Below are positions 43,044 through 57,583 of a stretch of DNA of 64,000 bases, piece by piece. Positions within the stretch are counted from its first letter, which is position 1; the number at the start of each line of letters is the position of its first letter. Below the pieces are notes generated by a model. That model was given only the letters and a program-made list of their open reading frames with translations, was not told the DNA's origin and searched no databases. Source of the DNA: Xylophilus sp. GW821-FHT01B05 (GTDB lineage Bacteria; Pseudomonadota; Gammaproteobacteria; Burkholderiales; Burkholderiaceae_C); contig CP152408.1 of NCBI GenBank assembly GCA_038961845.1, positions 682,001 through 746,000 on the forward strand. Reading direction: 5' to 3'. Both the position numbers and the translations under genes were made by a program.

Positions 43044-43087
43044 CGCGGGGGGGCGTTTCTAGGCAGTCAGCATGACCGCGTTCGGAA

Positions 43088-43114
43088 TTCCACGTGCCCC
43101 ATGGGGCGGTGGAA
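43088..43114. other. Strong hairpin upstream of the semialdehyde dehydrogenase gene
   Basis: TTCCACGTGCCCC pairs with GGGGCGGTGGAA around a 2-nt loop, with one bulge. It lies 45 bp after the zinc-ribbon gene. No U-run follows. It may be a terminator or a leader structure. Apart from it I see nothing notable in 43044-43261. Confidence 0.4.
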
Positions 43115-43261
43115 AGCACGCTAGGATGGGTATGCGCCGCACAGCAGGCCGGCCCAAGCGCCGCGTCTGCTTGTTGCCGAATGCAACTCTGCGGGGCTTC
43201 CCCCGGCAGCCGTTCCAGGCAAGGCGCGCAACCGTCCCCATCCAAGCTCCAAGGACCCGAC

Positions 43262-44707
43262 ATGACCACCCCCAGCTATACCGACACCCGACTCTTGATC
43301 GACGGTGTCTGGTGTGACGCCGCCAGCGGCAAGACGATTGATGTCGTCAACCCCGCCACCGGCAAGACCATCGGCAAGGTTGCCCACGCAGGCATCCCGG
43401 ACCTGGACCGCGCACTGGCATCGGCACAGCGCGGCTTCGAGGCCTGGCGCCGCATTCCGGCCAACGAACGCGCAACCACCATGCGCAAGGCCGCCGCGCT
43501 GCTGCGCGAGCGTGCCGCCGACATCGCCCGTCTGCTGACGCAGGAGCAGGGCAAGCCCTTCGTCGAAGCCCGCGGCGAGGTCCTGGCCGGCGCCGACATC
43601 ATCGAATGGTTTGCCGACGAAGGCCGCCGCGTCTACGGCCGTATCGTGCCCTCGCGCAACCTGTCGGCGCAGCAACTGGTGCTGAAGGAGCCTCTGGGCC
43701 CGGTGGCGGCCTTCACGCCGTGGAACTTCCCGGTCAACCAGATCGTGCGCAAGCTGGGCGCGGCGCTGGCCAGCGGCTGCTCGTTCCTGGTGAAGGCGCC
43801 TGAGGAAACACCGGCCTCGCCGGCTGCGCTGCTGCAAACCTTTGTCGATGCGGGCGTGCCCGCCGGCACCGTCGGCCTGGTGTTTGGTGACCCGGCTGAA
43901 ATCTCGGCCTACCTGATCCCGCACCCGATCATCCGCAAGGTGACCTTCACCGGCTCCACGCCGGTGGGCAAGCAGCTGGCGGCGCTGGCCGGCCTGCACA
44001 TGAAGCGCGCCACCATGGAACTGGGCGGCCACGCGCCGGTCATCGTCGCGGCAGATGCCGATGTGGCGCTGGCGGTAAAGGCCGCGGGCGGTGCCAAGTT
44101 CCGCAATGCGGGCCAGGTCTGCATCTCGCCCACGCGCTTCCTGGTGCACAACAGCCTGCGCAAGGAATTTGCCGAGGCGCTCGTCAAGCACGCCGAAAGC
44201 CTCAAGCTCGGCGATGGCCTGACCGAGGGCACGACCCTGGGCCCGCTGGCCAACGCCCGCCGCATCACCGCCATGGCCAAGGTGCTGGAAGACGCCCGCG
44301 CCAAGGGCGCCACGGTGGCCACTGGCGGCGAGCGAGTGGGCACGGACGGCAACTTCTTCGCCCCCACCGTGCTGACGGACGTGTCGCTCGACGCCGACGT
44401 GTTCAACAACGAGCCCTTCGGTCCGGTGGCCGCGATCCGTGGTTTCGACAGCTTGGAAGAGGCCATTGCCGAATCCAACCGCCTGCCCTTCGGCCTGGCC
44501 GGCTATGCGTTCACGCAATCCATCAAGAACGCACACCTGCTGTCGCAGCAGGTGGAAGTGGGCATGCTGTGGATCAACCAGCCCGCTGCGCCCACGCCGG
44601 AAATGCCTTTTGGCGGCGTGAAGGATTCGGGCTATGGCTCCGAAGGCGGCCCCGAAGCCATGGAGGCCTACCTGATCACCAAGGCTGTCTCCATCATGGC
44701 CGTGTAG
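43262..44707 (+). CDS. NAD(P)-dependent succinate-semialdehyde dehydrogenase-like aldehyde dehydrogenase
   Basis: A 481-residue aldehyde dehydrogenase. [20 protein letters not shown] and the Rossmann [11 protein letters not shown] motif are present. The catalytic Glu is in [11 protein letters not shown] and the catalytic Cys in [12 protein letters not shown]. The group includes GabD and 2-oxoglutarate semialdehyde dehydrogenases; it would oxidise succinic or related semialdehydes to the acid. It is monocistronic, bounded by hairpins on both sides. The ATG at 43262 gives the normal length. Confidence 0.85.
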   Translation: MTTPSYTDTRLLIDGVWCDAASGKTIDVVNPATGKTIGKVAHAGIPDLDRALASAQRGFEAWRRIPANERATTMRKAAALLRERAADIARLLTQEQGKPFVEARGEVLAGADIIEWFADEGRRVYGRIVPSRNLSAQQLVLKEPLGPVAAFTPWNFPVNQIVRKLGAALASGCSFLVKAPEETPASPAALLQTFVDAGVPAGTVGLVFGDPAEISAYLIPHPIIRKVTFTGSTPVGKQLAALAGLHMKRATMELGGHAPVIVAADADVALAVKAAGGAKFRNAGQVCISPTRFLVHNSLRKEFAEALVKHAESLKLGDGLTEGTTLGPLANARRITAMAKVLEDARAKGATVATGGERVGTDGNFFAPTVLTDVSLDADVFNNEPFGPVAAIRGFDSLEEAIAESNRLPFGLAGYAFTQSIKNAHLLSQQVEVGMLWINQPAAPTPEMPFGGVKDSGYGSEGGPEAMEAYLITKAVSIMAV

Positions 44708-44713
44708 CCGACA

Positions 44714-44754
44714 GTCGCTGCGCGACGGCTAGCGGCAGATACCTGCCGCTAGCC
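44714..44754 (+). terminator. Double hairpin after the aldehyde dehydrogenase gene
   Basis: GTCGC-TGC-GCGAC (44714-44726) is immediately followed by a perfect 12-bp stem GGCTAGCGGCAG-ATAC-CTGCCGCTAGCC (44727-44754). It starts 6 bp after the stop. No U-run is present, but the stem is strong and position fits a terminator. Confidence 0.55.
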
Positions 44755-44887
44755 CGGCTGGGTGACGTCATTTGCTGCAGGACGCGCCTTTGTCTGACGA
44801 GGCCGGGCCGCTCTTGCCCTCAACATGCAGGCTCGCACGCGGCCGTCCGGCCGCACTTCATTCACCTACCCGTCTGAGGGAGCCCGC

Positions 44888-45274
44888 ATGAGCATTTTCG
44901 GCAGCATTCTTTCCAAGATCTTCCCTTCCGCCCAAGCCGCGACCCCACCCGCATCGACTGCGGCCCCTGCCGCGCCAGCCGATGCTCCGGCGGCAGCCCC
45001 CGCACCCGCCGCGCTGGCACCGGTGGACGTGGAAGCCGTGCTGAACGGCCTGGCGCAGCAGAACCCCGAAAAGCTGAACTGGCGCACCTCCATCGTCGAT
45101 CTGATGAAGCTGCTCGGCCTGGACAGCAGCTTTGCAGCCCGCAAGCAACTGGCGCAGGAACTGAACTACAGCGGTGACACCAACGACTCTGCGTCCATGA
45201 ACATCTGGCTGCAAAAGCAGGTGATGCAGAAGCTGGCGGCCAATGGCGGCAAGGTGCCGGACGATTTGAAGTAA
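44888..45274 (+). CDS. DUF3597 protein
   Basis: A 128-residue protein: short N-terminal MSIFGSILSKIF, an Ala/Pro linker (about 15-48), then a compact C-terminal domain with LNWRTSIVDLMKLLGLDSSF and KQLAQELNYSGDTNDSASMN. This is the DUF3597 domain, often annotated as LysM-associated or starvation-related, without established function. GGGAG precedes the ATG. Confidence 0.75.
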   Translation: MSIFGSILSKIFPSAQAATPPASTAAPAAPADAPAAAPAPAALAPVDVEAVLNGLAQQNPEKLNWRTSIVDLMKLLGLDSSFAARKQLAQELNYSGDTNDSASMNIWLQKQVMQKLAANGGKVPDDLK

Positions 45275-45294
45275 GGCGCGCGCCGTGCTGGCTG

Positions 45295-46461
45295 CTACGA
45301 GCGGCCGGCCAGCTCCTGGCACAACGTGGCCAGCGGCATGGCCTGTACCTCGTGGCCAAGCGGGAAGGGCGCATCACCGGGGTAGACCACCAGCTTGCGC
45401 GCAGGCGACAGGTCTTCGCAAGCCGAATGAAAGCCGCGCTCTACCTTGGGCGTCAGGCTGCGTTTGACCTCGATGGCCCACAGCTCGCCATCGGGCCAGG
45501 CCAGCAGCAGATCGATCTCCGCGCCGCCGCTGGTGCGGTAGAAATAGCCCTGCACACCCTCCGGCGCGCAGGCCAGCAGGTTCTCGACCACGAAGCCTTC
45601 CCAACTGGCACCCACGACCGGGTGGGACAGCAGCGTCTCCCGGGTTTCGATGTCCAGCAGCGCATGCACCAGCCCGCTGTCGCGCACGTAGACCTTGGGC
45701 GACTTGACCAGGCGTTTGCCCAAGTTGGCATGCCAGGGCGGCAGGCGGCGTACCAGCAGCAGTTCGCACAGCAGGTCGATGTAGCTGTGCGCGGTCTTGG
45801 CATCCACGCCCAGGTTGCGCGCCAGTTGCGCCACGTTGAGCAGGCCGCTCTGGTGGTGCGCCAGCATGGTCCAGAAGCGGCGCAGTGTCTGGGCGGCGAT
45901 GCGTGGGCCGAACTGCGGGATATCGCGCTCCAGGTAGGTGCGGATGAAGTTTTGGCGCCAGCGCAGGCTGCGGGCGTCGCTGCTGGCCGTCAGGCTGTCG
46001 GGAAAGCCGCCGCGCAGCCACAGGGCGTCGGCCAGCGCGGTGCCGGTCTCCAGCAGGCTAAGCGGTCCCAACTCCAGGTAGGCGATGCGGCCGGCCAGCG
46101 TTTCGCCGGATTGCTGCAATAGGTCCAGCGAGGCCGAGCCCAGTAGCAGGTACTGGCCGGCGCGGCGCCCGGCGCGCCGGGCCTGGTCGATCATCCCGCG
46201 CAGTACCGGAAACAGACCAGGCGCGCGGTGCACTTCATCCAGGATGACCAGCTTGTCCAGGTGGTCTGCCAAGTACAGCTCGGGCTGGGCCAGTTTGGCG
46301 CGGTCGCGCTCGGACTCCAGGTCCAGGTACAGGCTGGGCAGTGCTGCGGCCGTCTCCAGTGCCAGCGTTGTCTTGCCGGCCTGGCGTGGGCCCAGCAGTG
46401 CCACGGCAGGGGAATGCTGTAGTTCTTCCGCCAGTCGCGTCTGGAGTTGCCTATGAAACAT
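45295..46461 (-). CDS. AAA ATPase with DUF4143 domain
   Basis: A 388-residue protein. The AAA_14 domain has Walker A LLGPRQAGKTTLA and Walker B LVILDEVHRAPG; the C-terminal DUF4143 domain includes GASWEGFVVENLLA and the nuclease-like EIDLLL...WAIEVK segment. Such ATPases are widespread, mobile accessory genes of unknown function, suspected in defence or toxin-antitoxin contexts. It is downstream of the ubiB-like gene. Its start codon lies within an 11-bp inverted repeat. Confidence 0.82.
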   Translation of the reverse strand: MFHRQLQTRLAEELQHSPAVALLGPRQAGKTTLALETAAALPSLYLDLESERDRAKLAQPELYLADHLDKLVILDEVHRAPGLFPVLRGMIDQARRAGRRAGQYLLLGSASLDLLQQSGETLAGRIAYLELGPLSLLETGTALADALWLRGGFPDSLTASSDARSLRWRQNFIRTYLERDIPQFGPRIAAQTLRRFWTMLAHHQSGLLNVAQLARNLGVDAKTAHSYIDLLCELLLVRRLPPWHANLGKRLVKSPKVYVRDSGLVHALLDIETRETLLSHPVVGASWEGFVVENLLACAPEGVQGYFYRTSGGAEIDLLLAWPDGELWAIEVKRSLTPKVERGFHSACEDLSPARKLVVYPGDAPFPLGHEVQAMPLATLCQELAGRS

Positions 46462-46502
46462 CCTTGCAATTGTGGAGTTTCATTCCGTAATTTGCAAGGA
46501 TG
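46459..46502. promoter_or_regulatory. Inverted repeat containing the start codon of the AAA/DUF4143 gene
   Basis: CATCCTTGCAA at 46459-46469 and its exact complement TTGCAAGGATG at 46492-46502 are separated by 22 bp. Minus-strand ATG is at 46461-46459, so the start codon is inside one arm. It could be a repressor site or an RNA hairpin that hides the start. Confidence 0.5.
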
Positions 46503-46511
46503 CTTGTCGGC

Positions 46512-48170
46512 TCACTCGCGCGCCGGCCGCCGCAGCGTGACGACCAGGGCTGCAATGCTGGCACAGGTAGCCAGCAGGCCCAGCGCCGGGAACAACGGGA
46601 TGCCGAACCACACCGGCCCCATGGCCATCAGGCGCGGCGCCAGCCCCAGGATGAAGGCGCCGGCCACCACGGCCAGCGCCAACCGGGTGGCGGCGCGCTC
46701 CAGAGCGCTGGCCAGCCGGTCGAGCTGGCGCACCTCTATGTCGGCCGCCACGCGGCCTTGCCGCAATCGGTACATGAGCAGGCGCAGCGTTTGCGGTGCG
46801 TCGGCGGCCAGGTCGTACAGGCCGGCCAGCGCCGATGCGCGCTGGCGCAGCAGGCGCTTGGGTGAATAGCGCCGCTGCAGGTGCTCGCGCACCAGCGGCT
46901 CGGCCGCGCGGGCCACGTCAAAGTCAGGGTCCAGCAGGTGCAGCACGCCATCGGCGGTGATGATGGCCTTGAACAGCAGGGCCAGGTCGGCCGGCAGCAC
47001 GATGCCGCTGTCACGCGCCAAGGCCATCACGTCCTGCAGCGCCTGCGTGATCGACAGCGCCTGCTTGCCGTGCTGCGCGACGAACTTCTCCACCGAGGCA
47101 TCCAGCCGTGCCAGGTCCGGGCTGCTGCCGCCCGACCATTCGAGCAACACCATGGTCAGCCCGTCAGATTGGCCCTCTACCAGCGCGCGCAGCAGGTCCA
47201 CGACCTGGTCGCGCCGGCGTGCGGAGAGCCGGCCGACCAGGCCAAAGTCGAGGAAGCCCACGCGGTTGCCCGCCAGCGCGACCAGGTTGCCGGGGTGTGG
47301 GTCACCGTGGAACAGGCCGTCGCGCAGCACCATCTGCAGGAAGGCGTGCGCGCCGCGCTGCGCCAGCAATGGGCCGTCCAGCGCGGGGTAGTCCTTCACA
47401 CTGCCAGCCTGCGTGCCCGGCAGGTAGTCCTGCACCAGCAGGCGCTCGCTGCTCCATTCCCAGGCGATGCGCGGGACCACGACCTCGTCCTGCGCGGCGA
47501 AGTGCGCGGCCACGGCTTCGCCGTTGTGGCCCTCGCGGGTGAAGTCCAGCTCGTCGCGTATCGCCGCCGCCGCTTGCCGGGCCACTTCACGCGGCTGGTA
47601 GTGGGCCAGCGCCGGCCAGTTGTCTTCCAGCAGCGCGGCCAGGTGTGACAGCAGGCGCAGGTCGGCCTCGATGCGCGCGCGCAGACCGGGGCGCTGCACC
47701 TTGACGACCACATCGCGGCCTTCGGGCGTATCGTCGGCAAGCCGCGCGCGATAGACCTGCGCCATGGAGGCCGAGGCCAGCGGCTCGCGTTCGAAGTGCT
47801 TGAACACGGTGTCTACCGGCGCACCCAGGTCTTCGTTGATTTGTACGGCAATCGCGTCCCAGGGCACGGGCGTGGCCTGGCTGTGCAGCTTCTCCAGCTC
47901 CTGAGTCCACTCGGGGCCCAGCAGGTCGGCGCGGGTGGCCAGGATCTGTCCAAGCTTGACGAAGGTCGGGCCCAGTTGCTCGATGGCCTGGCGTACGCGC
48001 TGTGGGCGGCTGGCGTCATCGGCCGTGGCTGCGACGGTGGTAGCGAGCGGCGCCAGGCGGCGCAGGCCCAGGGCTTCGACCAGATCGGCGAGACCGAAGC
48101 GCAGCAGCACGCCCACGATCTCCTGCAGGCGGGCCCGGTCTCGCACGGCGACAACAGCGGTTTGCAGCAT
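46512..48170 (-). CDS. ABC1/UbiB-family atypical kinase
   Basis: A 552-residue protein. Hallmarks are the KxGQ motif (TFVKLGQILATRADLL), the Ala-rich nucleotide loop (SASMAQVYRARL), catalytic FHGDPHPGNLV and the DFG-like FLDFGLVGRL. Two C-terminal membrane helices follow (about 495-550). UbiB/Coq8 proteins are ATPases needed for ubiquinone biosynthesis or lipid traffic. No other ubi gene adjoins, and the sequence is a divergent paralogue type, so I do not use ubiB as symbol. ATG 48170 follows a GGGGG stretch. Confidence 0.85.
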   Translation of the reverse strand: MLQTAVVAVRDRARLQEIVGVLLRFGLADLVEALGLRRLAPLATTVAATADDASRPQRVRQAIEQLGPTFVKLGQILATRADLLGPEWTQELEKLHSQATPVPWDAIAVQINEDLGAPVDTVFKHFEREPLASASMAQVYRARLADDTPEGRDVVVKVQRPGLRARIEADLRLLSHLAALLEDNWPALAHYQPREVARQAAAAIRDELDFTREGHNGEAVAAHFAAQDEVVVPRIAWEWSSERLLVQDYLPGTQAGSVKDYPALDGPLLAQRGAHAFLQMVLRDGLFHGDPHPGNLVALAGNRVGFLDFGLVGRLSARRRDQVVDLLRALVEGQSDGLTMVLLEWSGGSSPDLARLDASVEKFVAQHGKQALSITQALQDVMALARDSGIVLPADLALLFKAIITADGVLHLLDPDFDVARAAEPLVREHLQRRYSPKRLLRQRASALAGLYDLAADAPQTLRLLMYRLRQGRVAADIEVRQLDRLASALERAATRLALAVVAGAFILGLAPRLMAMGPVWFGIPLFPALGLLATCASIAALVVTLRRPARE

Positions 48171-48235
48171 CAGGCCCCCTCCTTGCCTTGTCGATGGCGA
48201 CGGGACCATTCTGGCAGGCGCTGTGCGCGGCGGTG

Positions 48236-50735
<2,500 letters not shown>

Positions 50736-50831
50736 GTGAAATCAGGAAGGCGTGTGCCGGAGGCGCACAGCGGCGTTGGCACAAAAAATGAAAGAAAGGA
50801 CGCGGGGCGAAACCCGCCATTATCCGGCCAC

Positions 50832-52058
50832 TCAAGGCGCCGGCTGTGCCGGGGGTGACGCGCGGCCCGACAGGGGCAGCAGCATCAGCACGGTACGGTT
50901 CAGATCTTCAACGACCAGCAGGCGGCCCTGGCGGTCGATGGTGATGCCGGTGGGCTTGCCCATGGGCCGCACGCCGGGCTTGGCGTCCCAGCCGGACAGC
51001 AGCGGCACGACGGGGCGGGTTGGCAGGCCCTTGGCGTCGAGTGCAATGCTCACCACGCGATGCCCGGCCGGCCGATAGCCGTGCCAGGCCACCAGCAGTT
51101 GACCGGCGTAGGGGCTGGCGGCGGGGCCGACCAGCATTTGCAGTGGCGCGGCATGGGCCGGCCAGAGCCGGAGCGGGGCTTCGGTGCTTTTGCAGTCGTA
51201 GCGTTTCTCGTAGCCGCGCGCGGGGCGGCGGTCGGCCACGCAGTAGGGCCAGCCGTAGTGGCGGCCGGGTTGCAAGAGGTTGAGTTCTTCGGCTGGCTGG
51301 TCCTGGTCGGTGTAGTCGATCGAGTTTTCACCCTGCAGCACGGTGCCGTTCGCCAGCACGGTCAGCGCGACGGAATTGCGCAGGCCGGTGGCAAAGGGCT
51401 TGAAGCTTTGCAGGCTGAACTGCGGGCCGCCCAGCACGGCTTCATAGACTGCGGCGCGGGGCTTGTCGCCGGCCAGTTCGGGGCAGGGCGCGGGCTGCTG
51501 CTGTTGGTCGTTGCGGCAGGCATCGCTGAAGGAGCCGACGTTGACATACAGGCGCCCGCCGGGGCCAAAGGCCAGCTCTTTGAGCGGGTGAGCGCCGTCG
51601 TCGGGCAGGTGGTCGATGAGCGCTTCGCGCTGCAGCGGCTGGCCGGCGGAGGGCAGCGGCGTGCGCCAGACACTGCCGGCCTCGCCGATGTAGACCTTGC
51701 CGTCCGGCCCCAGCGCCAGGCCCAGCGGGCGGTCGAGCTGCTCGGCCAGCACGGTGATGGTGGCGCGGCGTGGGGCCGGGCCGCTGCTGGGCAATGCCAT
51801 CTCCAGCAGCCGGCCACGGCGCGGCTCCCACGAGCCCATGTCGACGATCCAGTAGCGGCCTGGCGCCACCTCCAGGATGCGGCGCGGAAAGCGCAGGCCC
51901 TGGGCCTCGTCGGCCACCAAGGCCACGCAGGTGCCGGGCGGGCTGCTGATGTCCACGCGGGCGTAGTCGCCGCACAGGCCTTGCGGTGTGTAGCCGCGCG
52001 CCTGGGCGGCGGCGGGCAGCAGGCTGGCGATGACCCAGAGCAGGGCGCGGAACGACAT
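50832..52058 (-). CDS. PQQ-dependent sugar dehydrogenase-like protein (GSDH/sorbosone family)
   Basis: A 408-residue secreted beta-propeller with signal peptide MSFRALLWVIASLLPAAAQA. Blade motifs are LDRPLGLALGPDGKVYIGEA, KELAFGPGGRLYVNVGSFSD and EELNLLQPGRHYGWPYC. The fold binds PQQ and oxidises sugars in the periplasm in characterised members; activity here is not shown. AAGGAGG lies six bases before ATG 52058. It lies between tgt and queA, starting 11 bp after the queA stop. Confidence 0.78.
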   Translation of the reverse strand: MSFRALLWVIASLLPAAAQARGYTPQGLCGDYARVDISSPPGTCVALVADEAQGLRFPRRILEVAPGRYWIVDMGSWEPRRGRLLEMALPSSGPAPRRATITVLAEQLDRPLGLALGPDGKVYIGEAGSVWRTPLPSAGQPLQREALIDHLPDDGAHPLKELAFGPGGRLYVNVGSFSDACRNDQQQQPAPCPELAGDKPRAAVYEAVLGGPQFSLQSFKPFATGLRNSVALTVLANGTVLQGENSIDYTDQDQPAEELNLLQPGRHYGWPYCVADRRPARGYEKRYDCKSTEAPLRLWPAHAAPLQMLVGPAASPYAGQLLVAWHGYRPAGHRVVSIALDAKGLPTRPVVPLLSGWDAKPGVRPMGKPTGITIDRQGRLLVVEDLNRTVLMLLPLSGRASPPAQPAP

Positions 52059-52069
52059 GCCGGCCTCCT

Positions 52070-53140
52070 TCAATCCGTGGGCTGCGCGCGTTCCAGCAGC
52101 ATCGCATCCCCATAGCTGAAGAAGCGGTAGCCCTGGGCAATCGCATGGCGGTACAGCGCCATCACGTGCTCATAGCCGGCAAAGGCGCTGACCAGCATCA
52201 TCAGCGTGGACTTGGGCAGGTGGAAGTTGGTGAGCAGCACATCGACCACGCGGAAATTGAAGCCCGGGGTGATGAAGATGTCGGTATCGCCCGCCGCCTC
52301 GCCGCTGCGCGCCCAGGATTCGAGCGTACGCACGGTGGTCGTGCCCACGGCCACCACGCGGCCGCCGCGGGCGCGGGTGTCGGCAATGGCTTGTTGCGTG
52401 GCGGGTGGTACCTCGTAGCGCTCGTGGTGCATGGTGTGGTCGGCAATGCGCTCGACCTTCACCGGCTGGAAGGTGCCGGCGCCCACGTGCAGGGTGACGC
52501 TGGCGCGCTGCACGCCGTGTGCGTCCAGGGCGGCCAGCACGGCTTCATCAAAGTGCAGTGCGGCGGTGGGCGCGGCCACGGCGCCGGGCGCGCGGGCAAA
52601 CACGGTCTGGTAGCGCTGCGCATCCTCGGCCGAGTCGGCATGCGTGATGTAGGGCGGCAGCGGCACATGGCCGTGGCGCTCCATCAGGTCGTAAGGCGTC
52701 TCGCCGGGCAGGCCCTCGAAGCGGAACAGGAACAGCGGCCCTTCCTCGCGCGGCCAGCGGCCCAGCAGCGTGGCGCTAAAGCCGCCCACCATGCGCAGCG
52801 TGGCGCCGGGCAGCGGCTTTTTGCTGACCTTCATGTGGCAGACCACCTGGTCGCCCTGCAGCACGCGCTCCACCAGCAGCTCGACCTTGCCGCCGCTGGA
52901 CTTCTCGCCAAACAGGCGTGCTTTGACGACCTTGGTGTCGTTGAACACCAGCAGGTCGCCCGCGCGCAGCAGGCCCGGCAGTTCACGAAAGATGCGGTCG
53001 ACGGGCGGGGCGCCGGTGCCGTCGAGCAGGCGCGAGGCGCTGCGTTCGGTGGCGGGGTGTTGGGCGATCAGCGCCTCGGGTAGGGCGAAGTCGAAATCGG
53101 CGACGCTGAAGTCGCGCGCGGGCGTGAAGAGTTCGGTCAT
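52070..53140 (-). CDS. queA: S-adenosylmethionine:tRNA ribosyltransferase-isomerase
   Basis: A 356-residue enzyme of queuosine biosynthesis that adds the epoxy-cyclopentane moiety from SAM to preQ1-tRNA. Family motifs are [47 protein letters not shown] and [22 protein letters not shown] 53140 is the normal start. It is divergent from recG (90 bp apart) and shares the strand with tgt, from which it is separated by two unrelated-looking genes. Confidence 0.95.
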   Translation of the reverse strand: MTELFTPARDFSVADFDFALPEALIAQHPATERSASRLLDGTGAPPVDRIFRELPGLLRAGDLLVFNDTKVVKARLFGEKSSGGKVELLVERVLQGDQVVCHMKVSKKPLPGATLRMVGGFSATLLGRWPREEGPLFLFRFEGLPGETPYDLMERHGHVPLPPYITHADSAEDAQRYQTVFARAPGAVAAPTAALHFDEAVLAALDAHGVQRASVTLHVGAGTFQPVKVERIADHTMHHERYEVPPATQQAIADTRARGGRVVAVGTTTVRTLESWARSGEAAGDTDIFITPGFNFRVVDVLLTNFHLPKSTLMMLVSAFAGYEHVMALYRHAIAQGYRFFSYGDAMLLERAQPTD

Positions 53141-53230
53141 GGCGCTTGAGGACGGGACGCGTCCGTACCAAGGAGAGATAAGTGCAGGGCGAAGGCGGGG
53201 CGGGCCCCGCGGCAAGGGCAGAATTCTCCC

Positions 53231-55408
<2,178 letters not shown>

Positions 55409-55414
55409 GTCATG

Positions 55415-55477
55415 TTTAAGGAAAAAGTGGCTGAAACCCAGGTGGTACCTGGGCTATTAGCTCTACTTTTTGTAGCT
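55415..55477. repeat. Palindromic element, between recG and oxyR
   Basis: GGAAAAAGTGGCTGAA, then ACCCAGG-TGGTA-CCTGGGCT, then ATTAGCTCTACTTTTTGTAG. It begins 6 bp after the recG stop. The 3' side of the gap (55478-55518) carries the oxyR leader. Confidence 0.8.
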
Positions 55478-55518
55478 GCCACGCACGCAGGCGCGCGCTG
55501 CAGGACAATCGCCCCACC

Positions 55519-56475
55519 ATGACCCTCACCGAACTCAAGTACATCGTCGCCGTGGCCCGCGAGAAGCACTTCGGCAAAGCGGCCGAAGCCTGCTATGTCT
55601 CGCAGCCCACGCTGTCGGTGGCGATCAAGAAGCTCGAAGAGGAGCTGGAGGTCAAGCTGTTCGAGCGCAGCGCCAACGAAGTGGCCGTCACCCCGCTCGG
55701 CGAAGAGATCGTGCGCCAGGCGCAAAGCGTGCTCGAGCAGGCCGCCGGCATCAAGGAAATCGCCAAGCGCGGCAAAGACCCGCTGGCCGGCGCGTTGACC
55801 CTGGGCGTGATCTACACCATCGGCCCCTACCTGCTGCCGGACCTGGTGCGCCAGTCCATCCACCGCACGCCGCAGATGCCGCTCATGCTGCAAGAGAACT
55901 TCACCGTCAAGCTGCTGGAGATGCTGCGCACCGGCGAGATCGACTGCGCCATCATGGCCGAGCCCTTCCCCGACACCGGCCTGGCCATGGCCGCGCTGTA
56001 CGACGAGCCCTTCTTCGCCGCCGTGCCCAGCACCCACCCGCTGGCCGCGCGCAAGGAAGTCACGGCCGAAGAGATGAAGAGCGAGACCATGCTGCTGCTC
56101 GGCACCGGCCACTGCTTTCGCGACCACGTGCTGGAGGTCTGCCCGGAATTCGCGCGCTTCTCCAGCAACGCCGAAGGCATACGCAAGAGCTTCGAGGGCT
56201 CCTCGCTGGAAACCATCAAGCACATGGTCGCCGCCGGCATGGGCGTGACCCTGGTGCCGCGCCTGTCGGTACCCAAGGGCGCGCTCGACCCCAAAGGCCG
56301 CCGCCGCAAGGCCGACGACGAGCCGCACGTGCACTACATCCCCTTCGCCGGCACCCCGCCCATGCGCCGCGTCGTGCTGGCCTGGCGCCGCAGCTTCACC
56401 CGCTACGAGGCGATCGCGGCGCTGCGCAATTCGATCTATGCGTGCGAGCTGCCGGGGGTGGTGCGGCTGTCGTAG
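55519..56475 (+). CDS. oxyR: Peroxide-responsive LysR regulator OxyR
   Basis: A 318-residue LysR regulator. The helix-turn-helix is YIVAVAREKHFGKAAEACYV. The redox cysteines are Cys199 in GTGHCFRDHVLEVC and Cys208, the same numbers as in E. coli OxyR, where they form the H2O2-sensing disulfide. It is expected to activate peroxide defence genes; dps lies 1.1 kb downstream on the same strand. Confidence 0.93.
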   Translation: MTLTELKYIVAVAREKHFGKAAEACYVSQPTLSVAIKKLEEELEVKLFERSANEVAVTPLGEEIVRQAQSVLEQAAGIKEIAKRGKDPLAGALTLGVIYTIGPYLLPDLVRQSIHRTPQMPLMLQENFTVKLLEMLRTGEIDCAIMAEPFPDTGLAMAALYDEPFFAAVPSTHPLAARKEVTAEEMKSETMLLLGTGHCFRDHVLEVCPEFARFSSNAEGIRKSFEGSSLETIKHMVAAGMGVTLVPRLSVPKGALDPKGRRRKADDEPHVHYIPFAGTPPMRRVVLAWRRSFTRYEAIAALRNSIYACELPGVVRLS

Positions 56476-56584
56476 CGAGTTCGTCTCGCCTTCCATCTGA
56501 AAAAGTCTGGCGCCTGTCGGACGGCTTGAGTTTGAAACATTTGTTCACATAGGATGCGGCCCCTGAATACGGGATGGAGCCGCA

Positions 56585-57475
56585 ATGACCTATGTAAAAA
56601 AATCAATGGCCAGTGTGATCGCACTGGCAATCCTGGCCGTGCCCCCTCATGCCTGGGCGCAGACCGAATCGGCCGAGCCCGCCGCTGTCGCGGCCATGCC
56701 GGCGCCGTCTGTGGATGAGGCTGTTCCGCAGGCCGCCGCTCCCTCCACCTTGGCGACAGCAGAGCCTGCGGCGCCGGAGACGGCCCCAGCGGCCGCTGGG
56801 GCCGTTCCCGCCGCACCTGAGCCCGAGGTTGTGGCCCTTGTCTCTCCGCGCATCAAGGTGACGTACTCCCGCGCCGACGGCAATGGGAAGGTCACCAAGG
56901 AAGAGATGGACATGCTGCGGGTCGTGCGCCCCAAGGAAACTCAGGCCGAGATCGGGAAGCAGGTCGTGCTTAACGTCGCCCTGGTGCTGCTGACCGGAGG
57001 CGCGGCCCTGAACGCCACAGGCTTCAGCAAGGAGGACCTCATGGGGGTGGACCCCGAAGGCGCCGTTGACACGGAGCGGCTCAAGAATCCGGGGCTGGTG
57101 CAGTTGCCGACCGTTCTGGAGCAACGTGTCACCGACTGGCTGGCTAGCCAGGACAAGACACGTGATCTGCAATGGAGCAAGGGCATGGTGGTCCACTCCG
57201 CAACATGGCGGCTGGTGTATGAGGCCTTGGATGGCAGCAGCGACGCCTACAAGCTGCAGTTCGTCGCGGGTGTCCACAAGGTCCGGGAGAACCCCTCGCT
57301 CTTCAGTGGCAGCGCGCGCAGTGCAAAAACATGCACCTATACCAGTGCGCCGCGGCCTATGAACGAGTGGAAAGAGGCTGACTACCAGGCCGTGGCCAAC
57401 GAGGCTCCGCTGGCGGCTGACTATTGCGCCAAGGAGTTCATGGCGCAGTTGCCCACCATGCTGGAACTGCAGTAG
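56585..57475 (+). CDS. Hypothetical secreted protein with Ala/Pro linker
   Basis: A 296-residue protein I do not recognise. It has a signal peptide (MTYVKKSMASVIALAILAV, cleavage near AWAQ), a low-complexity Ala/Pro/Glu linker (about 28-83), then a globular domain from IKVTYSRADGNGKVTKEEMD, which includes one hydrophobic segment (VVLNVALVLLTGGAALNATG) and paired Cys near the C-terminus. GGAG precedes the ATG. It lies between oxyR and dps but has no clear relation to oxidative stress. Confidence 0.65.
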   Translation: MTYVKKSMASVIALAILAVPPHAWAQTESAEPAAVAAMPAPSVDEAVPQAAAPSTLATAEPAAPETAPAAAGAVPAAPEPEVVALVSPRIKVTYSRADGNGKVTKEEMDMLRVVRPKETQAEIGKQVVLNVALVLLTGGAALNATGFSKEDLMGVDPEGAVDTERLKNPGLVQLPTVLEQRVTDWLASQDKTRDLQWSKGMVVHSATWRLVYEALDGSSDAYKLQFVAGVHKVRENPSLFSGSARSAKTCTYTSAPRPMNEWKEADYQAVANEAPLAADYCAKEFMAQLPTMLELQ

Positions 57476-57583
57476 CACCTGCCCGCCCCAATCCCCGCGA
57501 TAGATTCACGCTGTTGCGCCGCGTCATCCCGCACGGTTACAGTGGTTGGCACATTTTCTTTGTATCAACCGAGCGGAGCTGAC

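Noticed and set aside
45295..46461. Toxin-antitoxin or defence island around the AAA/DUF4143 gene
   Set aside because: Flanking genes are a UbiB-family kinase and a DUF3597 gene; no partner toxin, nuclease or restriction gene is present.
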